From contig CALCHY010000071.1 in assembly GCA_937907415.1 (NCBI GenBank), forward strand, positions 1-21,350: a stretch of DNA of 21,350 nucleotides. Reading direction: 5' to 3'. Shown piece after piece: positions 1-6,363 of the stretch. Position numbers and translations under genes: made by a program. The stretch is from an uncultured Trueperaceae bacterium. Its GTDB lineage: Bacteria > Deinococcota > Deinococci > Deinococcales > Trueperaceae. Each line of letters opens with the position of its first letter. The first letter of the stretch is position 1. The notes under the pieces are model-generated. The model saw only the letters and a program-made list of their open reading frames with translations, was not told the origin of the DNA and ran no database searches.

Positions 1-196
1 GCTCGAGAGCGCCGAGCACCAGGACCGGGCGCTCCCAGAAGCAGCCCACGACCGCACTCGGCCAGGTGCTCGAGCACGTGATGCTCGAACCGGCCAGAAC
101 ACTGAACGGGGGCGACGGACTAGCGTCTACGTCTTGCGCGCTCGCGAGCGACATCGTCGCGAGGAACGTGATGAGGAGCAGGTGCAGGCGGCGCAC
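1..196 (-). CDS. Secreted protein of unknown function, partial (runs off the window)
   Basis: An open frame starts with GTG at 196, directly after the holin TGA (197-199), and stays open to base 1, giving 65 visible residues. The first 20 residues look like a Sec signal peptide: MRRLH, a hydrophobic core LLLITFLATMSLA, then an A-S-A/Q cleavage site near residue 20. The mature part has two cysteines (around T-C-S and G-C-F) and ends in a hydrophobic stretch. Holin and this gene are stop/start adjacent, so they are probably co-translated as part of the lysis cassette. A spanin-like or other lysis-accessory role is possible from position alone; I do not recognise the family. No Shine-Dalgarno other than translational coupling is evident. 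Confidence 0.6.
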   Translation of the reverse strand, partial: MRRLHLLLITFLATMSLASAQDVDASPSPPFSVLAGSSITCSSTWPSAVVGCFWERPVLVLGALE

Positions 197-559
197 TCAA
201 CTCTCCAAGCGCGCCGCCCCAGGCTTTGGGAGCGCCTTCGCGCCCTGATCCAGGAGAGTCGCGCCGAACCCGGCAGACACGCCGAACGCCAACCACTCAA
301 CCAGCGTGCTGCCGACACCCGCGTAACCGCCTGCGCCCAGGGCGACAGACAAACCAGCGCCGACGGCGATGCTCGCGAAGATGACGGCCACGCCGTCGAG
401 TTGCTTGAGGATGCTGGCCCTGAGGAACTGCACGGTGGCCCACACGACTGCGCCGAGCGCGCCGGTGCTGAGCACCCACGTGGCGGGGTCGCGCATGTCT
501 TCGGACAAGCCGATGACGTTAGCGAGCAGGGCGAGCAGTAGGGGGATGATCTTGGTCAT
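197..559 (-). CDS. Putative phage holin, about four membrane segments
   Basis: A 120-aa, strongly hydrophobic protein that would sit in the inner membrane and open it at lysis. Likely membrane segments are about residues 4-18, 28-48, 55-78 and 84-104, with a short polar tail ending in RLES. The first and second segments are separated by the charged turn SEDMRD. The ATG at 559 has a near-perfect ribosome site AGGAGGT 4 nt upstream, which fixes the start. It lies downstream of the endolysin gene across a 328-nt gap and just upstream of a secreted protein that starts right after its stop. The holin call rests on size, membrane topology and position next to a lysin; the exact holin family is not recognised. 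Confidence 0.7.
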   Translation of the reverse strand: MTKIIPLLLALLANVIGLSEDMRDPATWVLSTGALGAVVWATVQFLRASILKQLDGVAVIFASIAVGAGLSVALGAGGYAGVGSTLVEWLAFGVSAGFGATLLDQGAKALPKPGAARLES

Positions 560-570
560 GCTTACCTCCT

Positions 571-610
571 GAATAGGACGGTCTTATTCCGTCTTATTGG
601 GTCTTATTGC
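571..610 (-). repeat. 10-bp tandem repeats plus an inverted copy upstream of the holin
   Basis: On the plus strand three consecutive 10-bp units start at 581, 591 and 601, each GTCTTATT followed by CC, GG or GC. The decamer just before them (571-580, GAATAGGACG) is an inverted, one-mismatch copy, so 571-589 also reads as a near-palindrome GAATAGGAC-G-GTCTTATTC. The block ends one base before the holin ribosome site. A 10-bp period puts all copies on one face of the helix, which suits an operator or activator site, but no binding protein can be named. AT-rich sequence here stands out from the GC-rich surroundings. Confidence 0.75.
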
Positions 611-716
611 TGTTGGTGCGGGTGCGCTGTATCCCGAGCGCCGGGAGACTGGACCACCTCTCTCACGAGATCAAGGTGCTGACTGCGGTCAAGGCGTCCT
701 CCAATCGGTGGTGGTT

Positions 717-751
717 GGCGCTCCCCCGTTGGGCATCCGTGGGGGAGCGCC
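717..751. other. Perfect 11-bp inverted repeat (stem-loop)
   Basis: GGCGCTCCCCC at 717-727 pairs exactly with GGGGGAGCGCC at 741-751, leaving a 13-nt loop. There is no T-run on either side, so this is not a standard intrinsic terminator; it could be an RNA processing or stability element in the transcript between endolysin and holin. Confidence 0.7.
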
Positions 752-841
752 GTCCTCAAAAGCGCTCATGCTGGAGCCAGGATTCTGGCGTGCGGCTGTC
801 GCTTCAGCCTGGAATCACCCCCTTAACTGCGTCTGGGAATG

Positions 842-858
842 CGCCGCATGAGGCGGCG
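842..858. other. Short GC hairpin after the endolysin stop
   Basis: CGCCGC (842-847) pairs with GCGGCG (853-858) across a 5-nt loop, about 30 nt downstream of the minus-strand endolysin stop. No T-tract follows in either direction, so a terminator role is weak; it may only be a 3'-end hairpin. Confidence 0.4.
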
Positions 859-887
859 TTGAAGCCAACTGACGATGCGCGGCGGCC

Positions 888-1373
888 TCACTCCCGCACT
901 CGCGCAACCAAAGTCCACGGCCGCGCCGCATACGGCGTGACGGACAGGCTCCCGTGGCCCAAGTGAATCGACGTGGGCCTGAACTTCGGGTGAATTTGCT
1001 CAAGCACCATGCCGCGGCCGATGAGGACGCCAACGTGCCCTACGGGTTTGGCGGCGTTGTGATCGAACACGAGGTCCCCAGCGCGCCGGAATGCGCTAGG
1101 GATGGCCCAACCGAGGGCTTTCGCGCTTGCCTCCATGTCGGCCGCGTACGGGTCTTGCCTTGCTTCCGCGAGGCGCTGAGCGGGTGTCAGCTCGCCACCG
1201 CGACCGCTGGTGCCAGCCACCAGGAAGCGTTTGTAGAACTCGGCGCGGCCGTCGAACAGGCCCCACTCGACGACCATGCGCACGAACTTGAGGCAGTACC
1301 CGGACTCTTGCGGCAAGTTCGGGACCCGCTTGTTCGCCGCGGCGACAGCCGCTTTCACGATGCGCTCGTTCAC
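888..1373 (-). CDS. NlpC/P60-like endolysin (peptidoglycan hydrolase)
   Basis: About 161 aa from a GTG at 1373. The layout matches the NlpC/P60 cysteine peptidase fold: an ESGYC segment at residues 23-27 with candidate nucleophile Cys27 at the head of a helix (CLKFVRMVVEW), then AGDLVFDHN and GHVGVLIGRGMVLE with candidate His113, and a third polar residue possibly His128. Such enzymes cut peptide bonds in the cell wall. It is the only wall-hydrolase candidate in the window and lies just upstream of the holin. The frame stays open back to 1469, but that extension crosses a terminator hairpin, so a later start is preferred; GTG 1373 has only a distant GGAG (15 nt) and CTG or TTG starts cannot be excluded. 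A CHAP-type relation is an alternative. Confidence 0.72.
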   Translation of the reverse strand: MNERIVKAAVAAANKRVPNLPQESGYCLKFVRMVVEWGLFDGRAEFYKRFLVAGTSGRGGELTPAQRLAEARQDPYAADMEASAKALGWAIPSAFRRAGDLVFDHNAAKPVGHVGVLIGRGMVLEQIHPKFRPTSIHLGHGSLSVTPYAARPWTLVARVRE

Positions 1374-1396
1374 CGTCAGGATGACCAACTCCAATC

Positions 1397-1425
1397 CACG
1401 AGAAAGCCCCGCACAAGGGCGGGGC
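1397..1425 (-). terminator. Intrinsic terminator just before the endolysin start
   Basis: Read on the minus strand, GCCCCGC (1425-1419) and GCGGGGC (1412-1406) form a 7-bp stem with a 6-nt loop, followed by TTTCTCG. The stem's second arm plus tail (1412-1397) is a 16-nt exact match to the terminator near 14940. It lies only 24 nt before the chosen endolysin start, so endolysin transcription either reads through it or starts upstream of it. Confidence 0.65.
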
Positions 1426-1454
1426 GCGTGAGTCCCCCGTGAGCGCCGAGGCGC

Positions 1455-1460
1455 TATTGT
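1455..1460 (+). promoter_or_regulatory. Candidate -10 box (TAnnnT) of a leaderless promoter for the lipoprotein gene
   Basis: TATTGT ends 7 nt before the ATG at 1468, the spacing at which transcription would begin on or next to the start codon. TAnnnT boxes at this distance are the known signature of leaderless genes in Deinococcus. A GGGAG stretch lies between box and ATG, so a short-leader mRNA is the alternative. AGCGCC-GA-GGCGCT, a tight inverted repeat at 1442-1455, touches the box and could be an operator. Confidence 0.4.
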
Positions 1461-1467
1461 CGGGAGC

Positions 1468-2085
1468 ATGAGAAAACTAGTGGGGATAATCGGGGTACTG
1501 CTCGCCCTAACCGCGTGCGGTCAGACCAACGACCTTCGCAGGCCAGAACCGCAACTCGCGCCCATCACCAGCATGAGCGGCGCGATACCCGCCGAGGCCG
1601 GACAGTATGGGCTGCTGACCTTCAGCGCATACGCCACTGCGGAGACGCAGCATTACTCGCGGCCAGCCGTTCCCTTCCAGTTCGGGCCGGACGGCTCATT
1701 CAGCGTCGAGCTGCCCACGACGTTCGATAACGATCTCGTGTGGGCGGATGTGGGCGAGTGTGACTTGGCGGGAACGGCCTTGCTGGGGTACGTAGCCGCC
1801 GCTAGTGAGCCGTTCGTAGACAACGCGGTACCCCTAACCGCAATGCGTGATGCTTACCGTCTGGAGGCGCCAGACGGCACGCTCGCGCTCGCGTGGTACT
1901 CGCCTACCGACCGGCGCGTGCAATGCGAACTCCTCGACGACCGCACGACTTACTCCGACCACCTCACAATCGACTTGCGGTTGGTTGCGGGCTGGAACGA
2001 GGTCGCGTACACGCTCGACGGCGGGCGCGGGCTGTTCCGCAGCGGGCGCGTGCCCGATGCGGAGTGGCGGGCGTTTCTGGAGTAG
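1468..2085 (+). CDS. Putative phage-encoded lipoprotein (moron gene)
   Basis: A 205-aa protein on the strand opposite to the late operon. It begins with a lipoprotein signal: MRK, hydrophobic core LVGIIGVLLA, then lipobox LTAC with Cys17 as the lipid-carrying residue, followed by GQTND. The rest is a predicted beta-rich extracytoplasmic domain with two further cysteines near residues 95-100 and 155-160, ending in a GWNEVAYTLDGG segment that resembles sequences in Deinococcus cell-envelope lipoproteins (recollection, not a search result). It converges on the last tail gene (12-nt gap) and diverges from the endolysin, with its own candidate promoter at 1455. This layout suggests expression apart from the lytic programme, possibly from a prophage. 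Superinfection exclusion or surface change is plausible; function is unknown. Confidence 0.72.
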   Translation: MRKLVGIIGVLLALTACGQTNDLRRPEPQLAPITSMSGAIPAEAGQYGLLTFSAYATAETQHYSRPAVPFQFGPDGSFSVELPTTFDNDLVWADVGECDLAGTALLGYVAAASEPFVDNAVPLTAMRDAYRLEAPDGTLALAWYSPTDRRVQCELLDDRTTYSDHLTIDLRLVAGWNEVAYTLDGGRGLFRSGRVPDAEWRAFLE

Positions 2086-2097
2086 ACGGCGGGCATG

Positions 2098-2610
2098 TCA
2101 TGGGTCGACAAGTAGATCGACGATGCCAAGGATATTGCTGGCGGTGGTGGTGGGGAAGCCGTTGCCGTTCTGGGAGCGTCCGCCTACCCAGGTGATGCGA
2201 GGGTCGAGGGTGCGGCCGCTGGCGTACCGGACGTTGCGCGACCCGGCCGCACTGCCGCGCATCGTCACGATGTAATCGGTGTTCGCGGCGAGTGTGACGG
2301 GCGCCGCGAAGTCGGCTGAGGTCCAGGTGTCGGCTGCGGATGGTGTGACGAGGAGGTTGGCGATTTCTGCCTCGTCGCTGACGCGCCAGATTCGTACGCG
2401 TTCCTGGTCCAGGCTGGTGAATGTCCTGACGCGTGCGCCCCTGACGGTCAACGGGGTGTCGCCGACTGTGAATCGCCAGCCCAACTGTTCGCCTGTGGTG
2501 AAGAACCCGAGGCCGGTGAGGTTGGTGATGAGCGGTGTCGGAGGGCCGCTGGGGCTGCCGCCGCCGCCTCGACTCAGCCCTAACTGCGTTAGGAGGCCGA
2601 GCGCGCTCAC
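2098..2610 (-). CDS. Putative tail-fibre/adhesin protein with DUF4082-like beta domain
   Basis: About 170 aa starting from GTG 2610, which overlaps the previous gene's TGA as GTGA; the frame runs further upstream but that part only overlaps the neighbour. After a short helical start (SALGLLTQLGL) and a Gly/Ser/Pro linker, residues about 45-170 form one beta-rich domain: GWRFTVGDTPLTVRGARV, RVRIWRVSDEAEIANLLV, and FAAPVTLAANTDYIVTMRG. This succession is typical of the DUF4082 domain found in secreted and adhesin proteins. As the last structural gene before the lysis cassette it may be the host-recognition tip of the fibre. The family assignment is by pattern only. Confidence 0.6.
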   Translation of the reverse strand: MSALGLLTQLGLSRGGGGSPSGPPTPLITNLTGLGFFTTGEQLGWRFTVGDTPLTVRGARVRTFTSLDQERVRIWRVSDEAEIANLLVTPSAADTWTSADFAAPVTLAANTDYIVTMRGSAAGSRNVRYASGRTLDPRITWVGGRSQNGNGFPTTTASNILGIVDLLVDP

Positions 2611-3473
2611 GCTAGGCCGCCGCTCAGGAGCCACGTGTTCGTGTCGAGTTTGGTGAGGGACGCGGTGGCCCACTGCCCGGAGAGGTCGTCGTCGCCTGGG
2701 GTGACGCCGTTGATGGTCACGCCGCTCGCGCCAGCGACGCTGACAAGACCAGCGCCGAGTTGCGCGAGGGCGATGACCGTGCCGACCGCGAACGCGACGG
2801 ATGCGTTCGTGGGCACGGTGAGGGTGATGGCCGACCCGTTACTGAGGGTCACGAGCTTGCCAGCGTCTGACAAGACGAGCGTGTACGTAGTGCCGGTCTG
2901 CGCGTTGATGGCGAGGACCTTGTCGCCCTTGGCATCCAAGGCGGTCTGCAGGTCGGTCTGGTCAGAGAGCGTGCCGGTGATGCTCCCCCACGCCCCGCCC
3001 CCGCCGCCTGCGCCGCTGATGGCGAGGATGAGCACGGCGGTCGTTGCGCTGGTGGCGATGAGGACGGGCTTATCCACCGTGCCAGCCGAGGTGCCCAGCG
3101 AACCATCGTCCTGGAGGTAGTAAAGTTCCCCCGGCGTCAGGCCTGAGAGCGTCGAGGCGACGCCTGCCGTCTGGTACGCGAACGTGCCACTATCGGGTAC
3201 GGCAGTCACGACCCCCACAGCCTCTGCGTTACCCGCCGTGTCCGCCGTTGCCTTGACGTAAGCGGTGCCGTCGAAGCGCACCACGTGCCCGACGCTGAGG
3301 CCGTGCGCGGCTTGAGTCACGCCGACCGTGATGCCCGCGCCGAGGAACGTGCGGAGCGCGGCGAGGGTCACGCGCCTGTCACGCGTGCCGACGGCCTCGC
3401 TCACGTCAGCCATGAGCACCACGTCATCGCCTGCGAGCGTGGTTGCTAGGGTCGAGTCAGTCCACCGCGCCAT
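2607..3473 (-). CDS. Putative tail fibre / receptor-binding structural protein
   Basis: 288 aa. The ATG at 3473 overlaps the upstream stop by one base (TAATG) and has GGAGGTG 5 nt upstream. Residues about 50-150 contain a repeat-like beta module (GLSVGHVVRFDGTAYVKA, GVVTAV, GELYYLQDDG, KPVLIATS) common in phage fibre and appendage proteins. A Gly-rich hinge follows (SGAGGGGGAWG), then the classic fibre segment SITGTLSDQTDLQTALDAKGD near residues 163-185, and a C-terminal beta domain ending TNTWLLSGGLA. It probably forms a trimeric fibre at the tail tip, joined with the next gene through a GTGA overlap. The exact attachment point is inferred from order. Confidence 0.7.
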   Translation of the reverse strand: MARWTDSTLATTLAGDDVVLMADVSEAVGTRDRRVTLAALRTFLGAGITVGVTQAAHGLSVGHVVRFDGTAYVKATADTAGNAEAVGVVTAVPDSGTFAYQTAGVASTLSGLTPGELYYLQDDGSLGTSAGTVDKPVLIATSATTAVLILAISGAGGGGGAWGSITGTLSDQTDLQTALDAKGDKVLAINAQTGTTYTLVLSDAGKLVTLSNGSAITLTVPTNASVAFAVGTVIALAQLGAGLVSVAGASGVTINGVTPGDDDLSGQWATASLTKLDTNTWLLSGGLA

Positions 3474-5908
3474 TAGCTCACCTCCACAAGGTCACCGTTA
3501 TCAAGCTGAAAGAAGTCCCCGTTATCGAGGAGCAACCAGTCCGTGCTGGTGTCGATCACGATCTCCGTGACGGACGCGCTGAACGAGCTGGCCATCGCTC
3601 CATGCGTGCTGCTGAACGAATCGCTGTAACTGCGGTTCTCAATGACGGCTCGCTCGCCCGTCGGCAAGTCCACGAGCCTACCGATGTGGTCGAACTTCAC
3701 GGGGTACTTGTTCCATTCCGACTGCTGCACGTCGCGGATGGTGCGCGGATTGACGTTCCACAAGACGTAGGACTGCGCGGCCGCCTGCGCCTGTTCGGGC
3801 GTCAGTTGGAAGATGTTGCTCTGCAACTGCGCGAGGCGCTCACCGTACTGGGCGCGACTGTTCGCAATGGCGTCACCGCCGCCATCAGCCGGGATGCCCA
3901 CGCCGTCCTGCCCGAACTCGCTCGTAACGCTCTCATTCGAGCGCACCCAGGCGGTGCCAATGATGTCGAACTCCAGGAGATACGCCAGGTAAGTGCGGCC
4001 CAGAGGGTGGAACTCCGCGTAACTCGGAACGCTGACTGGCACGACGTCAATGGCGACGCTCGTCACGCGCATGAGTCGCCACGTGGCCGTGACACTCTGG
4101 GCGCGACTCGTGTGCGTGATGCTTACCTCCGCCGACTGCCCGACCGCCAGCGTCACGCTCGGGGACGCTGTGCCCTCCGTCGAGAACGCTGACGCGGTCG
4201 TGCGGTTCCATGACCCGAACGCGGTGACGCCGACGTTCACCGTCACGTTGTTCCCGCCGTCAACTAGCACAGTGAACGGGATCGTGCGCCACGGCTGGAA
4301 CTCCTCCGCGTCGTCCGGGATGACCGCTTCGCCATCCAGGACGCTGCGTTCGATGCCTAGCCCGCCAATCGACACGACGAACGCGGGTGGCCTGAGTGTT
4401 TGGTTGTCCGTGAACTCCCAGCCTTGGCTCGTGACGCGTGCGCGGTTGATGACACCGCGCGGGTCCGGGTCACCCTCCGAGATGGCGATGAGGTCCCGCC
4501 ACGTGAGGGTCACGGCGGGGTCCTCCGGCGCGTCCGGCCCCACCCGCGGCACCAACTCGATCGTCCCGCTGCTGGTCTGCCGCACAATGGTTCCCGGGAA
4601 GATGCTCAACCACTCGTCGAGGATGTCCCGCATGCTCCTGCGGTCCGTGCCGTCCTGAGGGATAACGACCGCCGCCGTCGTGAGAATGCCAGCCGATGCA
4701 TTGTCGATGTAGTACTGGCGGGGGTCACTGACGGCGCCCGGCTCGAGGATGCGCAGGTCCGGCACCGGCTCGAACAACAACCACGGGTGAGCACTAGACC
4801 AGGAGTTCAGCACGTGCTGGATGGCCTGCTGCGCCGTCACGACACCACCCGATTCTCCAGGGATGCTCGCGGCCGGCAGCATCAACGCCTCCGGGTATAC
4901 GCGCGCCATGCGCCCAAGGTTCGTCTCGCCGTCGACCGTGACGAGCATCTCCTGGTTACGCGTCGGCAAGGCGTAGTAGCGCAGTGCGACGTCGTCTGGC
5001 GTCAACGCCTCACGGAACGCCCGCAGCACCCCGGCAGGCACGTCCGACCCGTACGGGAAAGCCTCACTGATGCCCAACTCCACCGCCACCGCCTGCGTTG
5101 CCTGGAAGAGGCTCCCGGCGTCCTCACTGATACTCGACCGGATGCGCGGCTCCGCCCACCCAGGTGGCGGCCATGCGCATCCGGCGCCAGTCATGCGCGA
5201 CGCAGCATCGGGAATGTGAGTCTCCACGAGACTCCGGTACGCCGCGTCGCGCTCAGCTTGCCCTGCCGGCGGTGGCACCCGGACGCTCTTCGCAGGCGGC
5301 CCAAACGTGGCATCGCACGGCGCGTGGCAGTAATCGAACGTGTCGAACGCGCAGTCCGTTATGCTCGGGTTCCCCAGGCTGTCCACGACGAGCGCGAGCC
5401 ACGTCTCATTCGCGCCGCCGCACGCGAGGCTGGTGGCGTACTCGCACGAGCCAGGCGCGCCTGGCTCGTCGTACGGCGGTTGCCCCCACGATGGCGGTTC
5501 TTCCCCATCGGGACACGTGAACGTATCAACCCAGTACCGCAGACGCTCAGTCATCGTGATGCGCCCAATCGAACCCGCTTCGGCGTGTTCCAGCGTGACG
5601 TTGCGGAGGCGCTGGTTCGGCGCTAGAGACGCCACGACGCCCGCGATGAGATTCGCGCGCGCGGCGGCGACGATCGGCGCCATGAACGCTACCGCTTGCG
5701 CTTTCCAGGTTGGATCCGGCGGGTACGCGCAACCTGACGTCCAGGCGTTATCGACGCGTTGCACAACGTGGCCATCAGCGTCGTACGTTTCCCAATAATC
5801 AACGTACGCGCCGTGCTGGGCGCCACAATCTCGACCGTAGTCTTGCCAGTAGAACCACTCCACGTACACCACGAACAGCGATTGGGTTGAAGAGACGGAA
5901 CAACTCAT
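3473..5908 (-). CDS. Tail-tip / tail-associated protein with Cys-rich N-terminus
   Basis: 811 aa, in the place of the tail hub (Tal/gpJ-like) protein after the distal-tail gene. The first 250 residues hold ten cysteines (about 3, 28, 60, 132, 155, 163, 186, 194, 198, 244), while the remaining 560 or so have none, a clear two-part composition. The middle (about 260-480) looks like a hub fold segment, with RRSMRDILDEWLSIFPGTIV, and is followed by beta-rich stretches and a helical part QSNIFQLTPEQAQAAAQSY. The C-terminus carries a tandem LDNGD motif (LLLDNGDFFQLDNGDLVEV), seen at the ends of many phage tail proteins. ATG 5908 follows the upstream stop by three bases. The role as tail hub is from size and order. 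Confidence 0.65.
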   Translation of the reverse strand: MSCSVSSTQSLFVVYVEWFYWQDYGRDCGAQHGAYVDYWETYDADGHVVQRVDNAWTSGCAYPPDPTWKAQAVAFMAPIVAAARANLIAGVVASLAPNQRLRNVTLEHAEAGSIGRITMTERLRYWVDTFTCPDGEEPPSWGQPPYDEPGAPGSCEYATSLACGGANETWLALVVDSLGNPSITDCAFDTFDYCHAPCDATFGPPAKSVRVPPPAGQAERDAAYRSLVETHIPDAASRMTGAGCAWPPPGWAEPRIRSSISEDAGSLFQATQAVAVELGISEAFPYGSDVPAGVLRAFREALTPDDVALRYYALPTRNQEMLVTVDGETNLGRMARVYPEALMLPAASIPGESGGVVTAQQAIQHVLNSWSSAHPWLLFEPVPDLRILEPGAVSDPRQYYIDNASAGILTTAAVVIPQDGTDRRSMRDILDEWLSIFPGTIVRQTSSGTIELVPRVGPDAPEDPAVTLTWRDLIAISEGDPDPRGVINRARVTSQGWEFTDNQTLRPPAFVVSIGGLGIERSVLDGEAVIPDDAEEFQPWRTIPFTVLVDGGNNVTVNVGVTAFGSWNRTTASAFSTEGTASPSVTLAVGQSAEVSITHTSRAQSVTATWRLMRVTSVAIDVVPVSVPSYAEFHPLGRTYLAYLLEFDIIGTAWVRSNESVTSEFGQDGVGIPADGGGDAIANSRAQYGERLAQLQSNIFQLTPEQAQAAAQSYVLWNVNPRTIRDVQQSEWNKYPVKFDHIGRLVDLPTGERAVIENRSYSDSFSSTHGAMASSFSASVTEIVIDTSTDWLLLDNGDFFQLDNGDLVEVS

Positions 5909-5911
5909 TGG

Positions 5912-6361
5912 TCAGACGCTGCTTTCTGTGGTGACACTCCCACCGGCCCGTACGTGCAACCGGTGGCACCGGTGCAGGACCAGGTCGACGCGTTGCGCCA
6001 TCGGTGCCGTCGCCGCCGTGAACACCACGTTCGTGATGATGCCGACGACCGTAACGGTCTCCTTGTTGTTCGCGGCGCCACGCTGGTACAGGTCGAGGAC
6101 CACCTGCACGAGCTCGCCTTGTCCGATGGCTGCCGCGACCAGATGACCGTCGAGGGTCATGCTTGGTTCGCCGTTCAGGAGCACGCGGGTCTCCAAGACT
6201 TTCAGGTTGGCGTGCGCGGCCCTGACGCCGCTCCCCATGACCGAGATCGCGTAACGGAGCTGCGACTCGTCGCGCAACTGGTCAACGGCCTGCGCGTTAG
6301 ACAACTGCACCGTGAACGACGCGAACGCAGGCGGTGTGAGCGGGCTACTAAACGTGAGCAT
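5912..6361 (-). CDS. Putative distal tail protein (position-based)
   Basis: 149 aa starting with ATG at 6361, two bases after the tape-measure stop (TAGTCATG). Composition suggests a compact alpha/beta protein: a beta start (LTFSSPLTPPAFASFTVQL), a helix with QAVDQLRDESQLRYAISV, a segment RVLLNGEPSMTLDGHLV, and a hydrophobic strand TVTVVGIITNVVFTAA. The tail end has a CHRLH sequence. No family is recognised; it sits where distal-tail (Dit) or tail-completion proteins are coded in siphoviruses, between tape measure and tail-tip genes. Its short length compared with usual Dit proteins (200-300 aa) is a caution. Confidence 0.5.
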   Translation of the reverse strand: MLTFSSPLTPPAFASFTVQLSNAQAVDQLRDESQLRYAISVMGSGVRAAHANLKVLETRVLLNGEPSMTLDGHLVAAAIGQGELVQVVLDLYQRGAANNKETVTVVGIITNVVFTAATAPMAQRVDLVLHRCHRLHVRAGGSVTTESSV

Positions 6362-6363
6362 GA

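Larger units (their letters stand above)
560..887. other. Structured non-coding gap between endolysin and holin
   Basis: This 328-nt stretch has no convincing gene on either strand. It holds the holin ribosome site, the 10-bp repeat cluster (571-610), a perfect 11-bp hairpin (717-751) and a 6-bp hairpin (842-858) just after the endolysin stop. A 26-codon minus-strand frame starting ATGAGC near 769 crosses the large hairpin but has no ribosome site. The gap may carry a holin promoter, RNA processing sites or a small RNA; none can be confirmed by eye. Confidence 0.6.

Noticed and set aside
66..77. Perfect 12-nt palindrome GTGCTCGAGCAC
   Set aside because: Lies inside a partial coding frame; a single short palindrome is not enough to claim an operator.
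597..966. Plus-strand frames across the endolysin-holin gap
   Set aside because: They lack ribosome sites, have shadow-like composition and run across the strong hairpin at 717-751.
4400..5626. 408-codon plus-strand open frame opposite the tail-tip gene
   Set aside because: Arg/His/Pro-rich composition typical of an antisense shadow; no ribosome site or domain.
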